Shown: in pieces, positions 7,958-14,284 of the stretch | How the letters are laid out: every line of letters begins with the position of its first letter | How positions within the stretch are numbered: position 1 is the first letter of the stretch | Assembly: GCA_913031555.1 (NCBI GenBank) | Contig: CAJWDO010000006.1 | Span: forward strand, 1-21,036 | Direction: 5' to 3' | Length of the DNA: 21,036 bases | Origin: an uncultured Alphaproteobacteria bacterium | GTDB taxonomy: Bacteria; Pseudomonadota; Alphaproteobacteria; Puniceispirillales; Puniceispirillaceae | Program-made: the position numbers and the translations under genes | Notes under the pieces: model-generated | Databases searched by the model: none | Told to the model about the DNA's origin: nothing | Seen by the model: the letters and a program-made list of their open reading frames with translations, nothing else

Positions 7958-8920
7958 ATGACCGGCCTTCTTGTTATTGGCGAGATTACAACCGAAATGC
8001 GGGACCGCCTTGAAGACAGGTTTGACCTTCATGACGCGCACCGGATTGACGACATGACGTCCTTTCTCGGTGGCAAGGGCGACACTGTCGGATACGTGCT
8101 GACCGATGGCCATTACGGGGTGCCGGAGGACTGGATGGATGCGATGCCGAATCTGGCGCTGATCAGCAATTATGGCGTTGGCTATGACGCCATTGATGTT
8201 GATCTGTCGGTGTCGCGGGGAATCCTGGTGACGCACACGCCCCAGGTGCTGAATGACGAGGTGGCGACGACCGCCTTGATGTTGATGCTGGCGAGCTATC
8301 GCAATTTTCTGGCAAGCGATGCCTATGTTCGGGCCGGGCGGTGGCCTGAAGAGGGGCAAATGACATTGTCGCGTTCGGCCGATAACAGGCGGGTTGGAAT
8401 CCTCGGCCTCGGCCGCATCGGCCTTGCTCTGGCACGCAAGCTGGAACCGTTTCATGCCGATATTGCCTATCACAACCGCACGCCGCGCGATGTCCCCTAT
8501 CGCTATTATGATGATCTTGCCGAGATGGCCGCCGCCTGTGAGGTGCTTTTTGTCGTGACTCCCGGCGGTGCCGATACGCGCGGCATCGTCAACCGTAAGG
8601 TGCTTGACGCGCTGGGGCCTGAGGGGCTTCTGGTGAATGTGTCGCGAGGTTCGGTTGTCGATGAACCGGCGCTTGTCGCGGCGCTTCAGGAAGGACGTCT
8701 TGGCGCTGCCGGGCTGGATGTCTTCGCTGACGAGCCGAATGTGCCGGAGGCATTGTTTACAATGCCCAATGTCGTCCTGACGCCGCATATTGGCAGCGCC
8801 ACCTTCGAGACCCGCAGCGCGATGGGCAATCTTGTCGTCGACAATCTGCTGCAGCATCTTGCCGATGGACGGGTTATCAGCCCGGTGCCGGAATGCCGCG
8901 ATCTTGCGACAATTGCCTAG
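7958..8920 (+). CDS. NAD(P)-dependent D-2-hydroxyacid dehydrogenase (GhrB/SerA-like fold)
   Basis: The 320-residue protein has the two-domain D-isomer-specific 2-hydroxyacid dehydrogenase layout. It shows NYGVGYDAIDVD (about 71-82), the dinucleotide loop GLGRIG (150-155), and a catalytic triad of R230 (VSRGSVVDE), E259 (ADEPNVPE) and H277 (TPHIGS). Such enzymes reduce glyoxylate, hydroxypyruvate or 2-keto-sugar acids, or oxidise the corresponding D-2-hydroxy acids. The residue after the second Rossmann strand (YHNRTPRD) suggests NADP preference, since an Arg/Asn replaces the usual Asp. An upstream GTG at 7940 is in frame, but the ATG at 7958 begins the first strand (MTGLLVIGEI) and is preferred. 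It lies 69 bases after the uxaA-type gene and ends 24 bases before the convergent GST gene. A role in recycling the 2-hydroxy acid released by the FAH-fold enzyme is possible. Confidence 0.88.
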   Translation: MTGLLVIGEITTEMRDRLEDRFDLHDAHRIDDMTSFLGGKGDTVGYVLTDGHYGVPEDWMDAMPNLALISNYGVGYDAIDVDLSVSRGILVTHTPQVLNDEVATTALMLMLASYRNFLASDAYVRAGRWPEEGQMTLSRSADNRRVGILGLGRIGLALARKLEPFHADIAYHNRTPRDVPYRYYDDLAEMAAACEVLFVVTPGGADTRGIVNRKVLDALGPEGLLVNVSRGSVVDEPALVAALQEGRLGAAGLDVFADEPNVPEALFTMPNVVLTPHIGSATFETRSAMGNLVVDNLLQHLADGRVISPVPECRDLATIA

Positions 8921-8944
8921 TCTTTCGACGCCCGGGACCAGGCC

Positions 8945-9865
8945 TCAGTCCGCAGTGATACTATAGCCGGCGACGGGAAGATGCACCGCCACCGATCCGA
9001 TCTCCACACTTTCATGGTCGATTGAGACGCGCGTCAGATCAATATAACGCAGCTTGCCAGTGATGTCCGGATCCGATGATTGCGTCTTGTGCCTGATCAC
9101 CACCTTCTGGCCGACAGTCAGTTCCGAGGCCGGGTGATGAATGCCGGTTGGCGATGCTGGTGCTGCTTTTCGGGCGATGGCCAGCGCATCCTCGGCGGTG
9201 ATTGTGGGATCATGATCTGACGCATTGCTGGCAAGCGTTGCCTCCACCCTCTCGATCGAAGGATGCCGCGCCAGCAGCGCGGCCCCGCCATCCCAGCGCC
9301 CGCGCAACAACCAGGCAAGAAAGGCAAGCCCGACATCCGCCCAGGACGGCGCGTCACCCATCAGGAAAGTCTTGCCTGACAGCGCTGCCTCGGCGTGATC
9401 AAGTTGCGCCGACAGTTGCAGGATCACGGCTGGCAGATCGGCCTTCAGCTTGGCTTCATTCCAGTTCGGCCCGAAATACAGATCGCCACGATCCTTGATG
9501 AATTCTGGCGGCGCGGTGCCGATCGCGGTGGTGATAACGGTGCGGATGGCAAGCTCGACAAGTGCCTGATCGATCCAGTTGGACAGCGCCATTACCTGGC
9601 CGCGGCTGCTGTCCGGGAACAGCCTGTCCTCATACCCGGCCTCGCCAAGCGCGCGGGCGATGTTCTGTGTGTCGCAATGGATATCGGCCCCGACCTGCAT
9701 GACCGGGGTGCGCCGATAGCCTGCCGTCATCGGCATCAACAGTGGCTTTGGCGGCACGCGGGGAATTTCTACCGATGTCCAGGGCGCGCCGATCATGTTC
9801 AGCGCGATGCGAACCTTGTGGGCAAATGGTGATGGCCAGTAATGGTGAAGAATGAATGCTGACAT
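8945..9865 (-). CDS. Glutathione S-transferase family protein with C-terminal extension
   Basis: The 306-residue protein starts with a thioredoxin-like GST N-terminal domain: FILHHYWPSPFAHKVRIAL with S12 in the catalytic-residue position, cis-proline P54 in RRTPVM, and D65/T66 in place of the common Glu-Ser glutathione contact. An all-helical C-terminal GST domain follows to about residue 215 (LMGDAPSWADVGLAFLAWLL). The last 60 or so residues (about 245-306) are not GST; they look beta-rich (VGQKVVIRHK, GKLRYIDLTRVSIDHESVEIGSVAVHLP) and resemble a small barrel. The ATG at 9865 follows AGGAGG with nine bases of spacing. The gene stands alone between a convergent dehydrogenase and the noncoding region before hsp20. 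Substrate and role are unknown. Confidence 0.83.
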   Translation of the reverse strand: MSAFILHHYWPSPFAHKVRIALNMIGAPWTSVEIPRVPPKPLLMPMTAGYRRTPVMQVGADIHCDTQNIARALGEAGYEDRLFPDSSRGQVMALSNWIDQALVELAIRTVITTAIGTAPPEFIKDRGDLYFGPNWNEAKLKADLPAVILQLSAQLDHAEAALSGKTFLMGDAPSWADVGLAFLAWLLRGRWDGGAALLARHPSIERVEATLASNASDHDPTITAEDALAIARKAAPASPTGIHHPASELTVGQKVVIRHKTQSSDPDITGKLRYIDLTRVSIDHESVEIGSVAVHLPVAGYSITAD

Positions 9866-10066
9866 GATGCGTCGCCTCCTCGGCTCCGATAGGACTGCCT
9901 GTGTCTAGGACAGAAGGGGCTGGTCGGGCAATGATATTTGGAGCGCATCAATTCCTGAAACAGGCGGGCCGAACAGGGTGGGCCGGATTAAACAAATCCA
10001 ATGGAACGACGTTACCGGACTGCGCATGAGAAGTTCTTCATGTGTCTTCCTCCTGAAACTCGGTTC

Positions 10067-10107
10067 CCCGGTGGCTTTGCGCTACCGGGTTGCCTTTTTG
10101 GCGCAAA
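10067..10107 (+). other. Two overlapping stem-loops with a T-rich tail, no gene attached
   Basis: CCCGGTGGC (10067-10075) can pair with GCTACCGGG (10081-10089), nine pairs with one G-T, and is followed by TTGCCTTTTT (10090-10099), the pattern of a Rho-independent terminator reading rightward. A second stem TTTGCGC (10076-10082) with GCGCAAA (10101-10107) overlaps the first and excludes it. No + strand gene ends here. It could end a small RNA, or be fortuitous. Confidence 0.35.
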
Positions 10108-10136
10108 TTTCAGAAGGTCTTTGGGCCGCGCATATG

Positions 10137-10163
10137 AAAAAAGGCGGCGATCTCGCGACCGCC
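10137..10163 (-). terminator. Rho-independent terminator of hsp20
   Basis: On the minus strand, about 30 bases after the hsp20 stop, a GC-rich stem (GGCGG pairing with CCGCC, 10143-10163) is followed directly by six T residues (10142-10137). Inner pairs are imperfect, but the stem plus T-run is typical of an intrinsic terminator. Confidence 0.65.
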
Positions 10164-10192
10164 ACCCCTCATTTTCAATCATCACGCCGGGA

Positions 10193-10627
10193 TCAGGCTG
10201 CGTTGATCAGCGTCTTTGGCGTCGCATTGATGCTGATCTGCTTTGGCTTGTCGGCTTCCGGAATCTCGCGTTTCAGCAAGACAGTCAGGATGCCATCGAC
10301 GAACTGCGCGTCCTCGACCTTCATATATTCGGCAAGCCGGAACATCTTCGAGAAACCGCGCTGTGCGATTCCCTGATAGAGATAGTTGCCGGTGTCCTCG
10401 CCCTTGCTGGCCTCGATGGTCAGCACGCCTTTCTCGGTCTGGATGCTGATGTCATCGGAACCAAATCCGGCAAGCGCAAGCTCGATCCGGTAATGCTCTT
10501 CATCATCCTTAGCGATGTTGTAGGCCGGATAGTTCGGCTCCTTGCGGTCGGCAAGGCGGTTCAGCTCTTCGAACAGCGAGTCGAAACCAACGAACTGGCG
10601 GGCCATAGGGGTGGTAAACAGAGTCAT
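10193..10627 (-). CDS. Hsp20/IbpA family small heat shock protein
   Basis: This 144-residue alpha-crystallin-type chaperone would hold unfolding proteins during heat stress in the cytoplasm. It has a short N-terminal arm (TPMARQFVGFDSLFEEL), the crystallin core from about residue 34 (YPAYNIAKDDEEHYRIELALAGF to GILTVLLKREIPE), and a C-terminal ISINA tail in which the I-x-I anchor is present. This matches IbpA-type class A proteins of Alphaproteobacteria. In-frame ATGs also occur at 10645 and 10633. The one at 10627 is chosen because AGGAG sits six bases before it, whereas the ribosome site would overlap or follow the others. Expression is probably controlled twice: by an RpoH promoter and by a ROSE-type leader, both listed separately. 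A terminator follows the gene, so it is monocistronic. Confidence 0.93.
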   Translation of the reverse strand: MTLFTTPMARQFVGFDSLFEELNRLADRKEPNYPAYNIAKDDEEHYRIELALAGFGSDDISIQTEKGVLTIEASKGEDTGNYLYQGIAQRGFSKMFRLAEYMKVEDAQFVDGILTVLLKREIPEADKPKQISINATPKTLINAA

Positions 10628-10633
10628 ATTCAT

Positions 10634-10720
10634 CTCCTCTTTCAAGCGAGTATTGTGTCATCTCCCGATCAGGCAAGATGACGGTTTGACTTATGGTTTT
10701 GTAACCCTTTACGGCGTTAC
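10634..10720 (-). ncRNA. ROSE-like RNA thermometer in the hsp20 leader
   Basis: The roughly 93-base leader between the predicted RpoH start and the ATG can fold into three hairpins. Hairpin 1 is 10720-10701 (GTAAC with GTTAC). Hairpin 2 is 10680-10659 (CATCTT with GAGATG, extended past a G-G mismatch). Hairpin 3 is 10650-10634. In hairpin 3, UCGCU (10649-10645), a UGAA loop and AGAGGA (10640-10635) give U-A, C-G, G-G, bulged A, C-G and U-A. This is the arrangement described for ROSE elements, whose U(U/C)GCU anti-Shine-Dalgarno motif pairs with the ribosome site and melts on heating. The folding was done by eye. Confidence 0.7.
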
Positions 10721-10727
10721 ACTGTTG

Positions 10728-10755
10728 ATATGGGGCGCTAAATCAGTTGTTCAAG
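10728..10755 (-). promoter_or_regulatory. RpoH (sigma-32) heat shock promoter of hsp20
   Basis: Reading the minus strand, CTTGAA (10755-10750) is preceded by CCC and followed 14 bases later by CCCCATAT (10735-10728). Both boxes and the spacing match the sigma-32 consensus (CTTGAA, 13-17 bases, CCCCATNT) almost perfectly. The predicted start near 10720 coincides with the first hairpin of the leader. Confidence 0.82.
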
Positions 10756-10775
10756 GGGGTTGTCAACCTGCCCTG

Positions 10776-10798
10776 AAATGGCCTTTTTCGGGCCATTT
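10776..10798. other. Perfect 8-bp stem-loop upstream of the hsp20 promoter
   Basis: AAATGGCC (10776-10783) and GGCCATTT (10791-10798) flank a seven-base loop. The structure sits 20 bases upstream of the hsp20 -35 box. It could be a second terminator insulating hsp20 from mttB-family transcription, or a protein site. T-runs at its ends are short. Confidence 0.4.
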
Positions 10799-10819
10799 TA
10801 CGACCATTCTGGCGGGCCA

Positions 10820-10833
10820 GTATGAAATCATAC
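10820..10833. repeat. Short inverted repeat GTATGA-AA-TCATAC
   Basis: A 14-base near-palindrome with six-base arms and a two-base centre lies between the mttB-family terminator and the hsp20 promoter. It has the shape of a dimeric regulator site, but nothing identifies a partner and it may be chance. Confidence 0.25.
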
Positions 10834-10852
10834 CTTCATGGTTCCTCCCTGC

Positions 10853-10879
10853 AAACGGGCCGGCATCGCCGGCCCGTTT
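10853..10879 (-). terminator. Terminator of the MttB-family gene
   Basis: AAACGGGCCGGC (10853-10864) and its perfect complement (10868-10879) form a 12-bp GC-rich stem with a three-base loop, 36 bases after the MttB-family stop. The outer A/T pairs give TTTG on the minus strand and TTTCTT on the plus strand, so it could work in both directions. Only the minus strand has a gene ending here. Confidence 0.7.
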
Positions 10880-10915
10880 CTTGTGCGCCGCGGGTTACAT
10901 CCGGCGTGGCGGCGA

Positions 10916-12481
10916 TCAGCTTTCCGGCAATGCCCCGCCGGACGCGGACCGTGCCGTGATGAAATCCTGCAACGCGCCGATCCGCGCCGGGTCATGGCCA
11001 AGCTCGGCATCGCGACTGACGATATCCTTCCAGATGCCGGTGGCGCGCTGGCTTGCCGTCTGTGCGCCGCTGTCCGTCCAGGCACCGAAATTGGCCCAGT
11101 CGGCGACCAGCGGTTCATAGAATTCCGTCTGATAGCGCGTCATGGTATGGGCGGCGGCGAAGAAATGTCCGCCAGGTGCCACCTCTGCAAGGGCGTCCAG
11201 ATTGACCTGCGGATTGTCAGGTGGGGTCTCGTTGCACAGCTCGGCCACCATCTGCAGGACTTCCATGTCGGTGACCAGCTTTTCATAGGATACCGTGAGC
11301 CCGCCTTCCAGCCAGCCGGCGGCGTGGATCACCACCGTGGCCCCCGCCATCAGGCAACCCCACAGCGCGAACTGGGTTTCGTTCGCCGCCTGCGAATCAT
11401 TGATGTTGGCAGCCGATCCGCTGGCGCAGCGCCATGGCAGATCGACAAGCTGCGCCAGTTGCCCTGCGACAAGCGAGGCGCGGAAATGTTCCGGCGTGCC
11501 AAAGGCAGGCGCGCCCGATTTCATATCGACATTCGAGGTAAAGGTGCCATAGCAGACCGGTGCCCCGGGTCGCACCAGCTGGGTCAGTGTGATCGCCGCC
11601 AGCGCCTCGGCATGGCTCAGCGTCATCGCCGCCTCGACAGTGACTGGCGCCATTGCCCCCATGAGAGTGAAGGGTGTGATAATCGACAACTGCCCGTGGC
11701 GGGCAAAATCGATCAGCCCCTGCGCCATCGGAATGTCGATCTGGCGCGGCGAATTGGTGTTGATGATGGTGTAGCAATGGCTCTCAGCCTCAAAGCCGGC
11801 ATCATCACAGCCGCGGAAATCACGCAGCATTTCAAAACTTTCCATCACCTGCGGCGTGCCACGGCTGAAAATGAAGGGAAGCTTGTCCGACAGGGTCAGC
11901 TGCGCCTCCATGGTGAAATAGTGGCGCAGATTCATCGGCACATCCTGCGGCTCGACCAGTGGCGGCACCATCTGCAGGGCGTCGAAATGCTGTGTCAGTT
12001 TGATCAGCTCGCGGAAATCGGACCCTGTTCCTGGGCGGCGTCCGCGTTCGAGATCGGTGGCATGTGGCGCGCCTGCGCCCGGCTGAAACACCAGCATGCC
12101 GGGCTCCAGCAGCACGTCACGATCCGGCATGGCGGCGCAGCACAGCACCGATCGCGGCGCGCTGTCCAGTGCCGCCGTTACGATATCGCGCCCGATCCAG
12201 ACCATCTCCGTGGCATCATCGACCCGCGCCCCGCCCTTGCTGAATATCCGGCGTGCCTCGGGAAGCAGGATTTTCATCCCCAATTGTTCGAGCATTGTCA
12301 GCGCGGCGTCATGGATTGCCGCGATCTGATCGTCGGAATAGAGCTTCATCTGTGGAAAGGGATTGCGAAGCCGGCGATAATCAACCTTCCGGACCGGCGC
12401 GTCGTCAGCAGCGCGATTGCGCCGTTCGCGCCGACCGCCGCGCGATGGAGCCTGCCCGTTGCTGTCACTGATTTTTGTCAT
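10916..12481 (-). CDS. MttB-family (trimethylamine methyltransferase-like) protein, non-pyrrolysine
   Basis: The 521-residue protein belongs to the MttB superfamily, TIM-barrel methyltransferases that move a methyl group from a quaternary or tertiary amine to a corrinoid protein. Family-like segments include LPEARRIFSKGGARVDD, FQPGAGAPHATDLERG, TLSDKLPFIFSRG, TPFTLMGAMAPVT and EVAPGGHFFAAAHTMTRY near the C terminus. The frame is uninterrupted, so there is no in-frame UAG; it is of the non-pyrrolysine type, whose studied members include glycine betaine and proline betaine methyltransferases. Residues 1-35 form an extra arginine-rich segment (GGRRERRNR) of unknown use. The ATG at 12481 is preferred to one at 12514 because GGAGG lies eight bases upstream. 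No corrinoid protein or second methyltransferase is in the window. A strong terminator follows. Confidence 0.88.
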   Translation of the reverse strand: MTKISDSNGQAPSRGGRRERRNRAADDAPVRKVDYRRLRNPFPQMKLYSDDQIAAIHDAALTMLEQLGMKILLPEARRIFSKGGARVDDATEMVWIGRDIVTAALDSAPRSVLCCAAMPDRDVLLEPGMLVFQPGAGAPHATDLERGRRPGTGSDFRELIKLTQHFDALQMVPPLVEPQDVPMNLRHYFTMEAQLTLSDKLPFIFSRGTPQVMESFEMLRDFRGCDDAGFEAESHCYTIINTNSPRQIDIPMAQGLIDFARHGQLSIITPFTLMGAMAPVTVEAAMTLSHAEALAAITLTQLVRPGAPVCYGTFTSNVDMKSGAPAFGTPEHFRASLVAGQLAQLVDLPWRCASGSAANINDSQAANETQFALWGCLMAGATVVIHAAGWLEGGLTVSYEKLVTDMEVLQMVAELCNETPPDNPQVNLDALAEVAPGGHFFAAAHTMTRYQTEFYEPLVADWANFGAWTDSGAQTASQRATGIWKDIVSRDAELGHDPARIGALQDFITARSASGGALPES

Positions 12482-12595
12482 GTCGCCAGCCTCCCCCGCC
12501 GCGTCCTGTCTCATCGCGTCACGCTAGCAGAGGCGTTGATGCGGTCAATTCGCTTTTGCACCTTATGGGGAGATGGGTTGTGTGGTGTTGGCGAT

Positions 12596-13219
12596 CTATT
12601 TGACCAACAGCGGCACGGACACGGCTTCGCCGCTGCGGCTGTTATAGACAACCATGCCGCCGCTTCGTGGCGAGATCCCGGTGATGGCGCTGATCACCAC
12701 CTGATGCGTGACCATCAATTCCAGCCTGTCCGGGCCGATCCGCGCCATATGTTCGCGCAGCGCCGCCAGGGTCCGGTCACGGTCGACATGCCCGTTAAAA
12801 AAGGAATTCAGTCCGGGATGCGTGGAAAAGGGGCCGATCGCCATTTCAGTGGCGGTGTCCTGGCATCGACACCAATGGCTGCTGAATATGGTATCCGGGG
12901 TGATGCCATGGCGCGCCATATAGGCACCGATGGCGCGCGCCTGTTCGCGCCCGGCGTCATTCAGGTTGCGCTGTGTTGTGCAGTCATCGACATCGAACCG
13001 GTCCGGATCGCCAAAACCTGGCGCCAGCGCATGACGCAGGAACAGGACATTGCCGCCAATCCGGTCGGTCGCCTCGCCAAGAGGTTCGGCCTGTGCGGGG
13101 GGCGCTGTAAGGAGAGCTGGCACCATCATGGGAACGGCCATCAGGGCGGCCATAAGGATGGCCCGACCCCGGGCGAGGATAGCTGGCCCGCGGGTCCGGG
13201 TGAAAAGCTGTGATATCAT
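12596..13219 (-). CDS. Exported histidine phosphatase family protein
   Basis: The 207-residue protein has a signal peptide: a basic start (TRTRGPAILARGR), a hydrophobic stretch and APPAQA ending at residue 44, so a periplasmic location is likely. The mature part is a small histidine phosphatase. The phosphate-accepting His is H63 in FLRHALAPGFGDP, with Ala where the usual motif has Gly (RHG). SSHWCRCQDTA (113-123) gives a second phosphate-pocket Arg, and H172 in VTHQVV is the other active-site His. The frame is open upstream into the PHP gene, but the signal peptide begins at the ATG at 13219, so that start is used despite a weak ribosome site. It lies 55 bases downstream of the PHP-domain gene, probably cotranscribed. 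The substrate is unknown. Confidence 0.87.
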   Translation of the reverse strand: MISQLFTRTRGPAILARGRAILMAALMAVPMMVPALLTAPPAQAEPLGEATDRIGGNVLFLRHALAPGFGDPDRFDVDDCTTQRNLNDAGREQARAIGAYMARHGITPDTIFSSHWCRCQDTATEMAIGPFSTHPGLNSFFNGHVDRDRTLAALREHMARIGPDRLELMVTHQVVISAITGISPRSGGMVVYNSRSGEAVSVPLLVK

Positions 13220-13274
13220 TCGCAGGATGTGGGGTCTGGCTGACGCTGGAACAACCGGCAGACAGCACCTTTGC

Positions 13275-14201
13275 CTAGCCAATCGCTTCCATCCAGCAGG
13301 GGTTTGACCAGGCGCTGCGCCCCTGCCTGTCCATCGCGACGACACGAAAGAACGCGCTGTCGAGGGATGCCAGATCAAAGCGCACCATTGTCAGGTCCTC
13401 ACCTGTCACCATCTGTGCCTGATGTTTGTCGGCCGCGAGAATCACCCGTTCGACCGGTGAGGTGCCGACATGAAGGGTGGTGCCGTCAATCGTCAGCTCG
13501 GTGAAGTCGGGGCCGCTCGAGGCGCAGAAATTCCCGTCCTTCAGCGCCGCCACGATGCCTGCGTCGTTCAGCCTGTCGGCCGCCACCATGACCCATCCGC
13601 CAAAGGCATCGTCCGGGATATGGTGCGAATCATCGGTGGCCGTCAGATGCAGCCAGTGCCCATCATGGAGCAGCAGGTCCAGCGTCGCGATGCCGCCGCC
13701 GGGCGCCGATTCAATGGCCGAGCTGTGGTTGTAGACCTCAACCCCGTGCGCGCTTGCCACCGCCAGGCCGCGCGCTTCCTCATCGGTCAGGCAGCACCAT
13801 TCGGGATGCGCGATGGTGACATAGGCCCCGGCCGCCACGGCGCGACGCACCATTTCCGGGCCGGTTTCGGTGTCGCCGGCCATCGGGAAATCGGATGGCA
13901 GGCCATTCGCCACAACATGCCAGAGACCATCGCGGTCATGCGCCTTTCCCCGGCAGTGAAGCTCGGCCGAAATGATGGTGACGAAATCGGGACTGTCGAA
14001 TGTGGTGGCATCGATGATGGTCGGTGCGCTGAATCGCGGGTTCGACCATAGATGCTCTGACAGGCAGGTGAAGTCATAGCCTGCCGCGCGGTACAGTTCG
14101 ACGACCTCTGCCGGGCTGTTCCTCCCGTCCGAATGTGTTGAATGACCGTGCAGGTTGCCGCGATAGACACCGCCGGATGATGAAAACAGCGTGGTCGCCA
14201 T
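13275..14201 (-). CDS. PHP-domain metal-dependent phosphoesterase
   Basis: The 308-residue protein carries a PHP (polymerase and histidinol phosphatase) domain with metal ligands in order: H18 and H20 (NLHGHSTHSDG), D25, H50 (CLSEH), E80 (SAELHC), H132 (IAHPEW), and the D190/H193 region (ATDDSHH). PHP proteins of this length hydrolyse phosphomonoesters or short nucleotides, usually with three metal ions. Residues from about 225 onward form a beta-rich tail (ELTIDGTTLHVGTSPVERVILAAD) found in some CehA/McbA-like PHP proteins. The ATG at 14201 has GGAG seven bases upstream. It lies 83 bases after the tupA-like gene and 55 before the histidine phosphatase. The two phosphatases may act together, but their substrates are not evident. 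Confidence 0.85.
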   Translation of the reverse strand: MATTLFSSSGGVYRGNLHGHSTHSDGRNSPAEVVELYRAAGYDFTCLSEHLWSNPRFSAPTIIDATTFDSPDFVTIISAELHCRGKAHDRDGLWHVVANGLPSDFPMAGDTETGPEMVRRAVAAGAYVTIAHPEWCCLTDEEARGLAVASAHGVEVYNHSSAIESAPGGGIATLDLLLHDGHWLHLTATDDSHHIPDDAFGGWVMVAADRLNDAGIVAALKDGNFCASSGPDFTELTIDGTTLHVGTSPVERVILAADKHQAQMVTGEDLTMVRFDLASLDSAFFRVVAMDRQGRSAWSNPCWMEAIG

Positions 14202-14284
14202 GACACCGCTCCTTCGAATGAGAGGATGACGGCATCATACCCTTCAATTGTCACGATTTTTGTAAATCTGGCCCCGAAATTTTG

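Larger units (their letters stand above)
9866..10192. other. Intergenic region upstream of the GST gene
   Basis: These 327 bases hold no convincing gene; a 132-codon frame from 9978 runs antisense into hsp20 and has no family character. The left part should carry the GST promoter, but I find no strong sigma-70 match. The right part holds the hsp20 terminator (10137-10163) and, on the + strand, overlapping stem-loops followed by a T-rich run (10067-10107), listed separately. Confidence 0.5.

Noticed and set aside
7889..8857. A 322-codon minus-strand frame opposite the 2-hydroxyacid dehydrogenase
   Set aside because: It is antisense to a gene with an intact GLGRIG motif and R-E-H triad, and has no domain features.
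12482..12595. A sigma-70 promoter for the MttB-family gene
   Set aside because: TTGACC occurs on the minus strand (12550-12545), but the -10 at the right distance (TAGCGT) matches only three of six bases; too weak to list.
10838..13213. A 791-codon open frame on the + strand
   Set aside because: It lies antisense to the MttB-family and histidine phosphatase genes, has no family resemblance and an odd His/Arg/Gln-rich composition. It is a shadow frame produced by GC-rich codon bias.
13220..13378. A 53-residue N-terminal extension of the histidine phosphatase
   Set aside because: It overlaps the PHP gene and would bury the signal peptide, so the start at 13219 is used.
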